From positions 124,001 to 188,000 of the forward strand of contig CAVUNW010000016.1 of assembly GCA_963742865.1 (NCBI GenBank): DNA of 64,000 nucleotides, written 5' to 3'. The notes beneath the pieces were generated by a model. It had not been told where the DNA came from, made no database searches, and saw nothing but the letters and a program-made list of their open reading frames with translations. A program made the translations under genes and the position numbers. The DNA is from Bog-532 sp963742865. GTDB taxonomy: Bacteria; Actinomycetota; Actinomycetes; Streptosporangiales; Streptosporangiaceae. How positions within the stretch are numbered: position 1 is the first letter of the stretch; each line of letters starts with the position of its first letter. This document shows, in pieces, positions 9,165 through 16,112 of the stretch.

Positions 9165-9687
9165 CTGCCGTGATCGTCTTCGTCGTCATGGTGTTTGTCG
9201 TGCCGATGCTGCTGGCCGAGTTCACAGATTGGCTCCCCTGGGTGGCGACCCGGCTGATACTGCGGGCCGCAAACCGTCTGCCGGCCGAGCGCCGTGGCCG
9301 GTATGCGGAGGAGTGGGCCGCTGAATTCAGTGCTCTCCCAGGTGGGAAGCTCAACAAGCTACGCTTCGGCCTCCAGATTACGCCCGTGCGCGCACTACCG
9401 CAGAAGTGCTCCGCGAAGAACTGGAGGCGGAGAAGAAACAGCCACGGATGATGGGAGCCGATCCGGATCTCACGGATACGGCGGCACGAGTGCTCTCACT
9501 CGCCTATCGGACGGCCGACCAGGCAATCGCCGACGGGCGCCGCGAAGCCGACGAGACGCTCGGCCGGGCGCGGCGCGAGGCGGACGAAATCGTCACCAGG
9601 GCGCTGCGGGAGGCTGAGCAGATTAGCGGCAAGGGCGGGAACGCTGAGCAGATGATCGCCAAGGGCCGACACGCTATGCCCGGCTAA
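9161..9687 (+). CDS. membrane protein plus DivIVA-like coiled coil (joined across a frameshift)
   Basis: The first part (GTG 9161) begins with a hydrophobic helix (VIVFVVMVFVVPMLLAEF) and then NRLPAERRGRYAEEWAAEF, a motif that often follows PadR genes in actinomycete elements. Near 9385 the frame changes, and the other frame gives a coiled coil with DivIVA-like heptads (ADQAIADGRREADETLGRARREADEI). The two parts may be one protein of about 175 residues broken by an indel, or two adjacent genes whose boundary was lost. The function is unknown. The GTG overlaps the stop of the PadR frame, suggesting translational coupling. Confidence 0.5.
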
Positions 9688-9704
9688 GGCGCTTTCCCCC
9701 GTCC

Positions 9705-9959
9705 GGCTACAGCCAGGGCGGCTACCCGGGCGGCTCGTTCGGCGCATGCGTAGTGGCCCGCGAGAGCGGCGGCAACAGTCAGGTGATGAACGCCAGCGGG
9801 CACTACGGGCTCTACCAGTTCAGCGCGTCCACGTGGGCCGCCTATGGTGGCAGCCCGGCCAGCTTCGGCCATGCCAGCGTGGCCGAGCAGAACCGGGTGT
9901 TCGCCAACGCGATTGCGGCGGGCGGGCAGTCCAACTGGTCCGCCTACGACGGCTGTTAG
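9705..9959 (+). CDS. transglycosylase-like (Rpf-type) domain, 5' end missing
   Basis: The frame encodes ACVVARESGGNSQVMNAS, HYGLYQFSASTWAAYGG and AEQNRVFANAI, ending with a cysteine before the stop. This is the lysozyme-like domain of resuscitation-promoting-factor and transglycosylase-like proteins, with the putative catalytic glutamate in RESGGN. No signal peptide or good start precedes it: the in-frame GTG at 9753 lies inside the domain, and the frame meets a stop at about 9645. The 5' part is lost or out of frame through an indel. If intact, it would be a secreted peptidoglycan-cleaving protein. Confidence 0.6.
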   Translation, partial: GYSQGGYPGGSFGACVVARESGGNSQVMNASGHYGLYQFSASTWAAYGGSPASFGHASVAEQNRVFANAIAAGGQSNWSAYDGC

Positions 9960-9978
9960 GTAGAACCTGATAGAGCGG

Positions 9979-10016
9979 CCCGGCCCCCTGCTGCGGTGCG
10001 GGGGGCCGGGTTTCGG
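9979..10016 (+). terminator. intrinsic terminator
   Basis: A 10-bp perfect stem (CCCGGCCCCC at 9979-9988 and its complement at 10001-10010) with a 12-base loop is followed by TTTC. It lies 20 bases after the transglycosylase-like frame and probably ends its transcript. Confidence 0.75.
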
Positions 10017-10036
10017 CTTACAGGAGGAATGAAAAA

Positions 10037-10184
10037 ATGAACATCAAGGTCATCGCTGTGCCCGTTCGGGTTCGGTTACCTCACCAATGCCGGGACGGCT
10101 GATCTGCGCCTTGGGTGCGCTGTGACGCCAGCGCAGGCGCAGCAGCTTGAGGCCGCGTTCAGGGCCGCAGTGCCGGCGAGGTGA
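10037..10184 (+). CDS. micro-protein, about 48 residues (one frameshift)
   Basis: A very strong ribosome site (AGGAGG) precedes ATG 10037. The frame begins MNIKVIAVP. After a one-base shift near 10065 it continues FGYLTNAGTADLRLGCAVTPAQAQQLEAAF and stops at 10182-10184. The composition is protein-like with a C-terminal amphipathic helix. It sits alone between two near-identical terminators, so it is probably its own transcription unit. I do not recognise the family. Confidence 0.5.
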
Positions 10185-10198
10185 CGTGATGACGGCTG

Positions 10199-10241
10199 CC
10201 CGGCCCCCTTGTCCGCTGCGGTGCGGGGGGCCGGGCTCTTT
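10199..10241. terminator. intrinsic terminator, twin of the one at 9979
   Basis: The same 10-bp stem sequence (10199-10208 and 10226-10235) with a slightly longer loop is followed by CTCTTTGCTTT. It ends the micro-protein gene from the left and may also serve the convergent regulator gene. Confidence 0.75.
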
Positions 10242-10248
10242 GCTTTGG

Positions 10249-11112
10249 TCAGCGCGTCGTTAAGGGGCGTGCGATTGACCGCACGATGTCAATGGCCCCG
10301 GTGCCGTAGACCGCTGATTGACGGAAGGCTTCGAGCTGGTTCTGGTAGACGGCAACGTCTGCCGGGTCGCTGGCGGACAGCGAGGCGTGCGGTGTCTCCA
10401 CGAACGCGAACGGCGGCCGGTCGTCAATGCGATCCTCGTAAATGATGAAGGCGCAGCGGGTAATGGCGTGCATCTCGGCATTCGCGGGGATGACGCCGAA
10501 CGAGATCGTGTGCAGCGTGACGACTGCTGCCAGGTGGTCAAGCTGCGCAGTGAGAACATCCTCCGGGCCTGGCCGGTAGCGGAGCGCCGCTTCGGTCAGC
10601 AGAAATTCAAATGAGCGGTCAGTTTCGTACAGCAGCCGCTGGCGGGCCAGCCGGGCTGCGATGGCCTGGCCAATATCGGCGGAGGGATCGGCGAAGGCCA
10701 GGATACGGCGGGCATACTCAGCGGTCTGCAAGAGCCCGGGAATGGTCCCGGGCTGGAAGTGGCGCAGGGTCCGCGCTGTCCGCTCGAGGTCGTGCACCTG
10801 ATCCTGAATGGCCGCCAGGCCGCCGCCGAGACGTTCCCGGTGGGTTATCACCTCGTTGACGGCAGCCTCAGCCAGCGATAGCACGAGCATCCGCCTTTCC
10901 TCGCCGGCTCCTGCGCCATCGGCCCATGCGTTTACCTGGGCGGCCGGGGGAACCGAATCGCCTTTTTCGATCCGTGAGACCGTGGACTGGCTGACGCCTA
11001 TCAGCTGCGCCATCTGGCTCCCGGACAGGCCCGCGAGCACGCGAAGCCGCTTCAGTTCCGCGCCGAGCCGGGCGCGGTGTGTCTGCGGCTCGCGGGCCTG
11101 TCCCTCGTTCAT
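10249..11112 (-). CDS. XRE-family regulator with DUF5753 domain
   Basis: An intact 287-residue protein. A helix-turn-helix domain lies at residues about 14-70 (LAGLSGSQMAQLIGVSQSTVSRIEKGDSVP). The rest is the DUF5753 sensor-like domain (FQPGTIPGLLQTAEYARRIL, RQRLLYETDRSFEFLLTEAALRY, VFAFVETPH-type end). Proteins of this class are abundant in actinomycetes, and many are encoded beside short acidic or DUF397-like partners. Here it is the last gene of a three-gene operon, and its ATG overlaps the stop of the DUF6879 gene by 4 bases. It probably autoregulates the operon through the repeats upstream of the first gene. Confidence 0.9.
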   Translation of the reverse strand: MNEGQAREPQTHRARLGAELKRLRVLAGLSGSQMAQLIGVSQSTVSRIEKGDSVPPAAQVNAWADGAGAGEERRMLVLSLAEAAVNEVITHRERLGGGLAAIQDQVHDLERTARTLRHFQPGTIPGLLQTAEYARRILAFADPSADIGQAIAARLARQRLLYETDRSFEFLLTEAALRYRPGPEDVLTAQLDHLAAVVTLHTISFGVIPANAEMHAITRCAFIIYEDRIDDRPPFAFVETPHASLSASDPADVAVYQNQLEAFRQSAVYGTGAIDIVRSIARPLTTR

Positions 11113-11636
11113 GCCGTGTGCTGCCCGAGGAAGGTATCCAGCGGGACGGCGTAGCGCTCCGCGAACCGCCTGCGTTCCCTGCAGCGGTTGATGACGGAAG
11201 GGTCGGCGGTCACCTCCGAGCCGAGGTAGGCACCATTCTCGTCATAGGCCATGACAGCCGCGAACGGCTCTTTGTCTTCGTCAAAGAGCCAGAAATCACC
11301 GGCGGGCATGTGCGCCGGGGCAACCCAGATGACCTCGCCGGCCCTGGCTGAGTCTGGGTAGCAGTGCATCTGATAGCGCTCGTATTCAGTGAGCGGGCTG
11401 CCCGTGACCCGGATACGGGACCATGACTTGCCCGCTGCCGTGGTCTGGCTGATGCGGGCCAGCCACGGGCTTGTCCGGACGGAACGCTCGGGCAGGGGCA
11501 GGCCCAGCCGGAAGGCTCTCAGGCTCTCGGCTTCGGCGGGAACGCTGTAGGTTCTCAGCGTTTCGAGCCGGAAGGCGCTGGCCTGGAAGAGATCGAAGCA
11601 CGCGGCCAGGTCAGCGCTGGCCAGCCGGATTGTCAT
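11109..11636 (-). CDS. DUF6879-type protein
   Basis: A 175-residue protein with the pattern seen in actinomycete DUF6879 partners of XRE/DUF5753 regulators: AFRLETLRTYSVPAEAESL, a central WLARISQTTAAGKSWSRIRV, and FWLFDEDKEPFAAVMAYDENG near the end. Family function is unknown; pairing with a DUF5753 regulator suggests a regulator-partner or toxin-antitoxin-like pair, which is inference. The ATG at 11634-11636 overlaps the stop of the upstream small gene, and its own stop overlaps the regulator start, so all three are translationally coupled. Confidence 0.8.
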   Translation of the reverse strand: MTIRLASADLAACFDLFQASAFRLETLRTYSVPAEAESLRAFRLGLPLPERSVRTSPWLARISQTTAAGKSWSRIRVTGSPLTEYERYQMHCYPDSARAGEVIWVAPAHMPAGDFWLFDEDKEPFAAVMAYDENGAYLGSEVTADPSVINRCRERRRFAERYAVPLDTFLGQHTA

Positions 11637-11851
11637 AGGCGCTCCTTGAGATAGCTCACCAGCAGCGAGCGGGGCAGTAGCACCACCTGTTCGTGCGCCG
11701 GGATGGCGCCGAGGTCCGCCAGGGCTTGCGGGTCGGTCACGGTTGCGCCCTGCACTCCCACGACCGCCGGGTCGTCGGTGTCCAGGATGGCGGGGCAGGT
11801 GCCGTCGTTGCACGTGCCGTACTTGCGGGTGAAGTGCACGGTGACCTCCAT
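11633..11851 (-). CDS. small hypothetical protein, first gene of the regulator operon
   Basis: A 72-residue protein starting MEVTVHFTRKYGTCNDGTCPAILDTDD and ending in a leucine-rich amphipathic helix (VVLLPRSLLVSYLKERL). It has two cysteines in CNDGTC. The 4-base overlap with the DUF6879 gene and the shared direction put it in one operon with the XRE regulator. The ATG at 11849-11851 has GGAGGT just upstream in the antisense reading. The family is not recognised beyond its repeated appearance beside such operons. Confidence 0.7.
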   Translation of the reverse strand: MEVTVHFTRKYGTCNDGTCPAILDTDDPAVVGVQGATVTDPQALADLGAIPAHEQVVLLPRSLLVSYLKERL

Positions 11852-11862
11852 GCGGGTCGTTC

Positions 11863-11918
11863 TGCATCATTCCGGTCACCATGCTCCGCTGTGCATCATT
11901 CCTGGTCAACACGTTGAC
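11863..11918 (-). promoter_or_regulatory. candidate operator region of the XRE operon
   Basis: Two copies of the 11-mer TGCATCATTCC (plus strand) lie at 11863-11873 and 11892-11902, 29 bp apart. They are followed by a perfect inverted repeat GTCAAC-AC-GTTGAC at 11905-11918 that contains a TTGAC -35-like element on the operon strand. The position just upstream of the first gene suits binding of the XRE regulator. Confidence 0.5.
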
Positions 11919-12238
11919 TCTTGACACCCTAACCCATTGTGATTCATAGTTATGCAACCTTACCCAAACCGCTGGCCGGGGACAAGGACCGGAAGGTGAA
12001 AGAGCTACGGCGCACCGTCAAGAAGCAGAGCAGGCGGTTCCTGAGCTGAAGCCCTGCCCCCCTAATTCGCCGCATGAGTCCCGACGTGGCCGCAAATGGC
12101 CTAGGCGCGCTAGAAGGGCAGGCAGGCAAGACGCCTAACAGGGACGGCTGCCCGCTCATTACCGGGCTACTACTACTCCCAAAACCACTCCCAGAACTCC
12201 TCCCACCAAAACTCCTCCTACCAAAACGCAGAGAGGGT
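11919..12238. repeat. gap with short CCAAAAC/CTCC repeats
   Basis: Between the divergent units, about 320 bases hold no firm gene. A small basic frame (GDKDRKVKELRRTVKKQ, stop near 12049) may be a gene remnant. From about 12165 to 12230 the plus strand is a pyrimidine/adenine tract with three to four imperfect 15-bp repeats of the form CCAAAACTCCTCC. The opposite strand is therefore rich in GG and GGG runs. Confidence 0.5.
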
Positions 12239-12478
12239 GTGTGCACGTACATGGAAGGCAGCACACCGGACGCGGACGCATTGGCCGCTGGCATATGCCT
12301 GCTGGCCTGGATCGTAAGGCACGAAAGCGCGCTGGCGCAGTACCACCGCTGGCTTATTGAAACGGGCGTCGTGGCGGAGCCGGACATTCCCTCCCTGGGG
12401 GAGTACCGGCAGCACCTCCGCGGGGCCCTGGATCGCCTCGTCGTCATGTATGGCTGCGAGACGGCCAGCGCCGCGTGA
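12239..12478 (+). CDS. small helical hypothetical protein
   Basis: From GTG 12239 (or ATG 12251) the frame encodes about 79 residues: YMEGSTPDADALAAGICLLAWIVRHESALAQYHRWLIETG, then LGEYRQHLRGALDRLVVMYG. It is predicted to be mostly helical and soluble. GAGAGGG just upstream of the GTG favours that start. It heads a three-gene plus-strand group with the two genes that follow. I do not recognise the family. Confidence 0.55.
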   Translation: MCTYMEGSTPDADALAAGICLLAWIVRHESALAQYHRWLIETGVVAEPDIPSLGEYRQHLRGALDRLVVMYGCETASAA

Positions 12479-12561
12479 GCTGAGCGCGAGGGGGCGGCCC
12501 GGTGTCCTGGGGAAGGGAATCGTGTCGCCCCCGCTCAGAGTGTGAAAGGAGCCCGGAAGCA

Positions 12562-12987
12562 ATGACAGACGAAACGGAAATGAGGGACGGCAGTGCAGCG
12601 CTGTACCGCGTCAGCCTGGGCCTGGTCGCCGAGAGGATTCCAGGGGAAGCGCTGGGCCTGCTCTGGCAGGTGCACCAGATGTATGGCGGGCACGTCCACG
12701 GCGGCCAGGCGTGCTGCCTGGGCGCGCTGCTGGAGAACAGCCCGGCAGCGCCGCTGACCGCCCCCGAGGCGGGCACCGTCTCCGCCATCCTGGCCGCCGG
12801 GTACGACCTGACGATTGAGGCGGCCGACGACGACCGGCACGAGGTGGTTGTCTGGCTGAGCTACCCGGCCCAGCCGCCCACCGAAACACTGTCGTTCTGG
12901 GCCACCCCGGGGACGCTGCCCGAGCGCCTGGAACAGGCCCGCTTGTTCGCCAAGGCATTCCCGGCGGGAAGGCAGGCGTCAGCATGA
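12562..12987 (+). CDS. hypothetical protein
   Basis: A 141-residue protein starting at ATG 12562 with AAAGGAG at good spacing. It has an acidic N-terminus (MTDETEMRDGSAALYRVSLGLVAERIPGEAL), a central ENSPAAPLTAPEAGTVSAILAAGYDLTIEAADDDRHE and a C-terminal LEQARLFAKAFPAG helix. No known domain is evident. Its stop overlaps the start of the next gene (ATGA), so the two are probably co-translated, perhaps as partners. Confidence 0.65.
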   Translation: MTDETEMRDGSAALYRVSLGLVAERIPGEALGLLWQVHQMYGGHVHGGQACCLGALLENSPAAPLTAPEAGTVSAILAAGYDLTIEAADDDRHEVVVWLSYPAQPPTETLSFWATPGTLPERLEQARLFAKAFPAGRQASA

Positions 12988-13334
12988 GGCAGGCCACCTA
13001 CACCTACCCGGCCCGGCGAGAAGGCCGGGCCCGGACCATCCTGCTCACTGCCGCGCTCGTCATCCTCGCGGCCGGCGCGGCGGTGGCGCTGTACATCGCC
13101 GTTTCGGCATGGAGTGCCGCGGGTGCGCTCACCACCGAGAACCGGCATCTGCGCGATCAGCTAACCAGCGTCCAGGCCCAGGAGCGGGCCGACTACGCCG
13201 GCGTGGGGCACATGATTGCGCCCATTTTGCCGTACACGACACAAGTGTGCAGCCAGGATCTCACCGGCCCGAGCGGGCCCGCCGCGTTCTACTTCGTGTG
13301 CACCAATGAGAAGCCGGCCCAACCCGCCGGTTAG
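12984..13334 (+). CDS. single-pass membrane protein with short coiled coil
   Basis: A 116-residue protein. A basic N-terminus (residues 1-17) is followed by one strong membrane helix (TILLTAALVILAAGAAVALYIAVSAW, written here only by its span, about residues 18-43). A coiled-coil-like stretch (ENRHLRDQLTSVQAQE) and an external tail with two cysteines (VCSQDL, FVCTNE) complete it. The topology suggests a bitopic protein with the tail outside. It overlaps the preceding gene by 4 bases. The function is unknown. Confidence 0.65.
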   Translation: MRQATYTYPARREGRARTILLTAALVILAAGAAVALYIAVSAWSAAGALTTENRHLRDQLTSVQAQERADYAGVGHMIAPILPYTTQVCSQDLTGPSGPAAFYFVCTNEKPAQPAG

Positions 13335-13355
13335 GGGCGCCGGACCGGCGTGGCT

Positions 13356-14061
13356 TTACCAGGTGGTGCTATAGACGCCCCGGCACCCGACGTATCCCCC
13401 GTGCATATCCACGCACGCCTGTGCAACGTCTCTGCTGTGGCACGCCACGACATCACCCTCCCCCGCCGGCATCCGAGCACCAGTCGATCCCGGTACAGGT
13501 GACCAGGTAGTCCCCTGCCCGGAACGACTTCCCGATCACGGGCAAATCGCTCCGCCGCTGGGAGTCCGGGGCCGGCACGGAGGGAGCAGGGGCCGAGGGG
13601 GCTGGGGTAGCCGGAGCTGGGGTAGCCGGAGTTAGGGCTGATGAGAGTGGGGCGGGTGCGTGGGCCGGGGCGGCCGGGGCAGGTGTCTGGGCCGGGGCGG
13701 CCGACGGGGCTGGGGCAGGTGCCTGGACCCGGGCGGCCAATGGGGCTGGGGCAGGTGCCTGGGCCGGGGCGGCCGACGGGGCTGGGTCGCGTTCCCCGGG
13801 GACCTGGGCAGCCGGGGATTGGTCCGTAGGCGCCGGGGATTGGTCGCGTAGGCGCCGGGGCCACCGGAGTGTGGCCAGCGGAAAGGCCGCCAGCCGGGAT
13901 ACGGTCAGCGTGTGCCGCCGGACCGGCCGCCGGGTCAGGGTTCGGGCGGGTGGCGCTTCGTCCCGGGAGCAGGCCGGTGTCCCGGATGTGGTGCAGTGTG
14001 CCGCGGTGCCAGACCGGAGCCAGGTGGGAGGGCGCGGTGCGGTTTCGGGAAGAGGAGGCAC
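13356..14061 (-). CDS. Pro/Ala-rich protein with Cys-containing tail (frameshifted, start uncertain)
   Basis: The middle is low-complexity Pro/Ala sequence with 12-residue repeats (SAAPAQAPAPAP-like). The tail looks folded: DLPVIGKSFRAGDYLVTCTGIDWC, then, after one frame change in a G-run near 13455, VVACHSRDVAQACVDMHGGYVGCRGVYSTTW before the stop at 13356-13358. Five cysteines suggest disulphides and an extracytoplasmic tail, but no clear signal peptide is seen. The N-terminal boundary is not decidable; ATG 14061 is only the longest option. Base composition mirrors the repeats, so part of this frame may be non-coding. Confidence 0.4.
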
Positions 14062-14087
14062 GCGGAGGCGTCGATCGGGATGGCTCT

Positions 14088-14153
14088 GATCGGGATGAGA
14101 CCGATGGGGATGACACCGATGGGGATGACACTGATGGGGATGACACTGATCGG
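14088..14153. repeat. 15-bp tandem repeats
   Basis: Four to five imperfect copies of GATGGGGATGACACT-type units follow each other. They sit upstream of the TetR gene and are divisible by three, but no reading frame here is convincing. Confidence 0.6.
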
Positions 14154-14226
14154 CGGGGCCTTTCCGGCATGCGTGACGGCGGCATGATGTCCTTCAGGCA
14201 ATCAAATACGGAACGGTTCGTTTCGG

Positions 14227-15104
14227 ATGTCCAATGACGGGAACGGCCGAGAAGCTGCTGGTATTCCAGAAGAAACGGGTTCCGCAGGGCGACCGGGGGC
14301 GGCACAGGCGCGGGGCGGAGCGGGGCCTGGGGGGCCGCCGGGGTCGGCGGGATCGGCGGGCACAGCGGGATCTGCGGGCACAGCGGGCGCCGCGGGGTCG
14401 CCGGGTGTAGCGGGACGCCGGGTGTAGCGGGGACGCCGGGTGTAGCGGGGACGCCGGGTGTAGCGGGGACGCCGGGTGTAGCGGGGACGCCGGGTGTAGC
14501 GGGGTCGGCGGGGTCGCCGGCGCAGCGGGGACGGCCGCGGAGCGAGCAGGCGGACCGCGCGATCATGGCGGCGGCGCTGGAACTGCTGGCCGAACGCGGC
14601 GTCGCGGGGATGTCCATCGAGGAAGTGGCCTCCCGGGCCGGCGTGGGGAAGGCGACCATCTACCGGCGCTGGTCGTCGAAGGGCGCCCTCGCGCTGGACG
14701 CCTTCCTGGCCGAGTTCAAGCAGCAGCAGCCCCTGCCGGACACCGGGACGCTCCGGGGCGACCTGCGCGCCGAGTTGCGGGCGTGGGTCCGGGCGGTCAC
14801 CCGGACCCCGGCCGGGCGGATGCTCGGCGACCTCATCGGCGAGGCGCAGCACGACAAGGACCTAGCCGCGACGTACCGGGAACGCGTCCTGGAGCCGTTG
14901 CGCGGGCAGCACCGGATCATGCTCGACCGGGCGATCGCGCGCGAGGAGATCCCGGCGGGGACCGACCGTGAGGTCGTCCTCGACCTCCTATTCGGCGCGG
15001 CGCAGCACCGCCTGCTGCTGGGGCACCTGCCGCTCACGGACCGTTTCGTCCGCGATGTCGTCGAGGTAATCATGACCGGCATCCAGGGCCCGGCGCCTTC
15101 CTGA
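14227..15104 (+). CDS. TetR-family regulator with repetitive N-terminal tail (one frameshift)
   Basis: The DNA-binding domain is GRPRSEQADRAIMAAALELL through GVAGMSIEEVASRAGVGKATIYRRWSSKG. A ligand-type C-terminal domain follows (FRVRDVVEVIMTGI-like end), stopping at 15104. Upstream of it, the same frame is an 18-bp repeat encoding AGTPGV about five times. This joins an N-terminal tail starting at ATG 14227 (MSNDGNGREAAGIPEE) if one G is restored near 14411, where the first repeat copy has GGG instead of GGGG. The complete product would be about 290 residues, unusually long for TetR because of the Gly/Ala/Pro tail. The minimal form starts near 14530-14565. The target is unknown. Confidence 0.8.
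14404..14503 (+). repeat. 18-bp minisatellite inside the TetR gene
   Basis: Five copies of an 18-bp unit (GCGGGGACGCCGGGTGTA) lie head to tail. In the regulator frame they read AGTPGV. The first copy lacks one G. Confidence 0.85.
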
Positions 15105-15211
15105 CCCAGAGCCGGGCGCCCGGCGCCTTCGCTCCGGGGCCCGGCATGGGCACGTTTGGATCAGCGTGGGGCGAGGTACGTTGCCTGTACGGGATGGGAA
15201 GGGATGCCCCG

Positions 15212-15640
15212 ATGGGGAAGTTTGAGCGGCAGTTCCACGACCTGATGTCTTCAATCCGATCCGTATGGGGCAGACGCAACCGTGCCGGCCGTGCCGGGCG
15301 GACCACCCGGAGCGAGCGACCGCGCCGCGACCTCGGGGATCTGCGCCGCAGCGAGGCCGCGCGCCGGGCCCAGGAGGCCGTTAAGGACTTCCGCGAGAGT
15401 GACACCGCGCGGAAGGCGCAGGAAGCCGTCCGCGACTTGCGGGGCAGCGAAACGGCGCGCCGGGCCCAGGGAGCCGTCCGCGATCTGCGCGACAGCGAGA
15501 CGGCCAGGAAGGCCCAGGCAACGGTCCGGGACTTCCGGGAGAGCGAGCGGGGCCGCAAGGCGGAAGCGACCATCCAGGAAGCCGAGGCGGCCGCGCGCGC
15601 GGCCTACCTGCGGCTGCGCCGCTCCATGGGCGAGCACTAG
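15212..15640 (+). CDS. coiled-coil protein with five 16-residue repeats
   Basis: About 142 residues from ATG 15212, which has GGGAAGGGA upstream (ATG 15194 is an alternative). After MGKFERQFHDLMSSIRSVW comes a basic stretch and then five repeats of 16 residues on the pattern RxSETARRAQEAVRDL. The last copy degenerates into KAEATIQEAEAAARAAYLRL. Charge alternation suggests one long amphipathic helix or coiled coil. The frame is intact despite near-identical repeats. The function is unknown; nothing in the context assigns it. Confidence 0.65.
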   Translation: MGKFERQFHDLMSSIRSVWGRRNRAGRAGRTTRSERPRRDLGDLRRSEAARRAQEAVKDFRESDTARKAQEAVRDLRGSETARRAQGAVRDLRDSETARKAQATVRDFRESERGRKAEATIQEAEAAARAAYLRLRRSMGEH

Positions 15641-15681
15641 CCCACCCCACGCCCGGCGCGGGCTCGGTGTGGACTGGTTTC

Positions 15682-15718
15682 GGCAGAGTTTTCCGCACAT
15701 GCTGCGGAAAACTCTGCC
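15682..15718. terminator. perfect 16-bp hairpin, probable terminator
   Basis: GGCAGAGTTTTCCGCA at 15682-15697 is followed by a 5-base loop and its exact complement at 15703-15718. It lies 41 bases after the coiled-coil gene. There is no T-run on either side, and the stem has less G+C than its surroundings, so a protein-binding site is also possible. The rest of 15719-15978 holds no gene I can support. Confidence 0.6.
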
Positions 15719-15978
15719 CAAATCGGCTGGGGGCGCCCGGAGTTGGGTGGGCTGAGGGGTTAGGACTGCGGGGAGCGCCGCACGTGGGAAGAGACGACGC
15801 ATTATCACTAAATGTGAGGAGGCAACCGCACATAGGTTGCAGCGCACGTGTGAGTTTTTGAGATGACGCAAAGTTTCTGATCTTCCGGTCAGGCGATGGG
15901 GCGGTGCCATACCCAGGACATATAGGCTGAGTAGCCAAGTGACATGTCACTGATGTGTTACTTGCGGTGATTTGGCCC

Positions 15979-16007
15979 TTGACCGGCCGAAAATGTGAGC
16001 GATAACA
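15979..16007 (+). promoter_or_regulatory. promoter with LacI-family operator
   Basis: TTGACC (15979-15984), a 17-base spacer and ATAACA (16002-16007) form a sigma-70-type promoter. The site TGTGAGCGATAACA (15994-16007) overlaps the -10 and is a near-palindromic match to LacI-family operators. It stands about 105 bases before the regulator start, so the regulator probably represses itself. Confidence 0.65.
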
Positions 16008-16112
16008 TCATCAGAAATCACCAGCAGTAACGGCCCGTCAGGCGTCCGGCTGAGCCCGGCCGCGGGAGGCGGGCCCTTCCGCTGTGCGGCTGGTGGCTAA
16101 GGGAGGCCCGAG

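Noticed and set aside
13356..14226. Search for the missing MFS N-terminus next to the TetR gene
   Set aside because: No minus-strand frame here encodes a hydrophobic first helix ending in VVLD; the right junction stays unknown.
13331..14659. 442-residue minus-strand frame across the TetR upstream region
   Set aside because: Its 5' half is antisense to TetR and its repeats; only the C-terminal frame near 13356-14061 has protein-like features.
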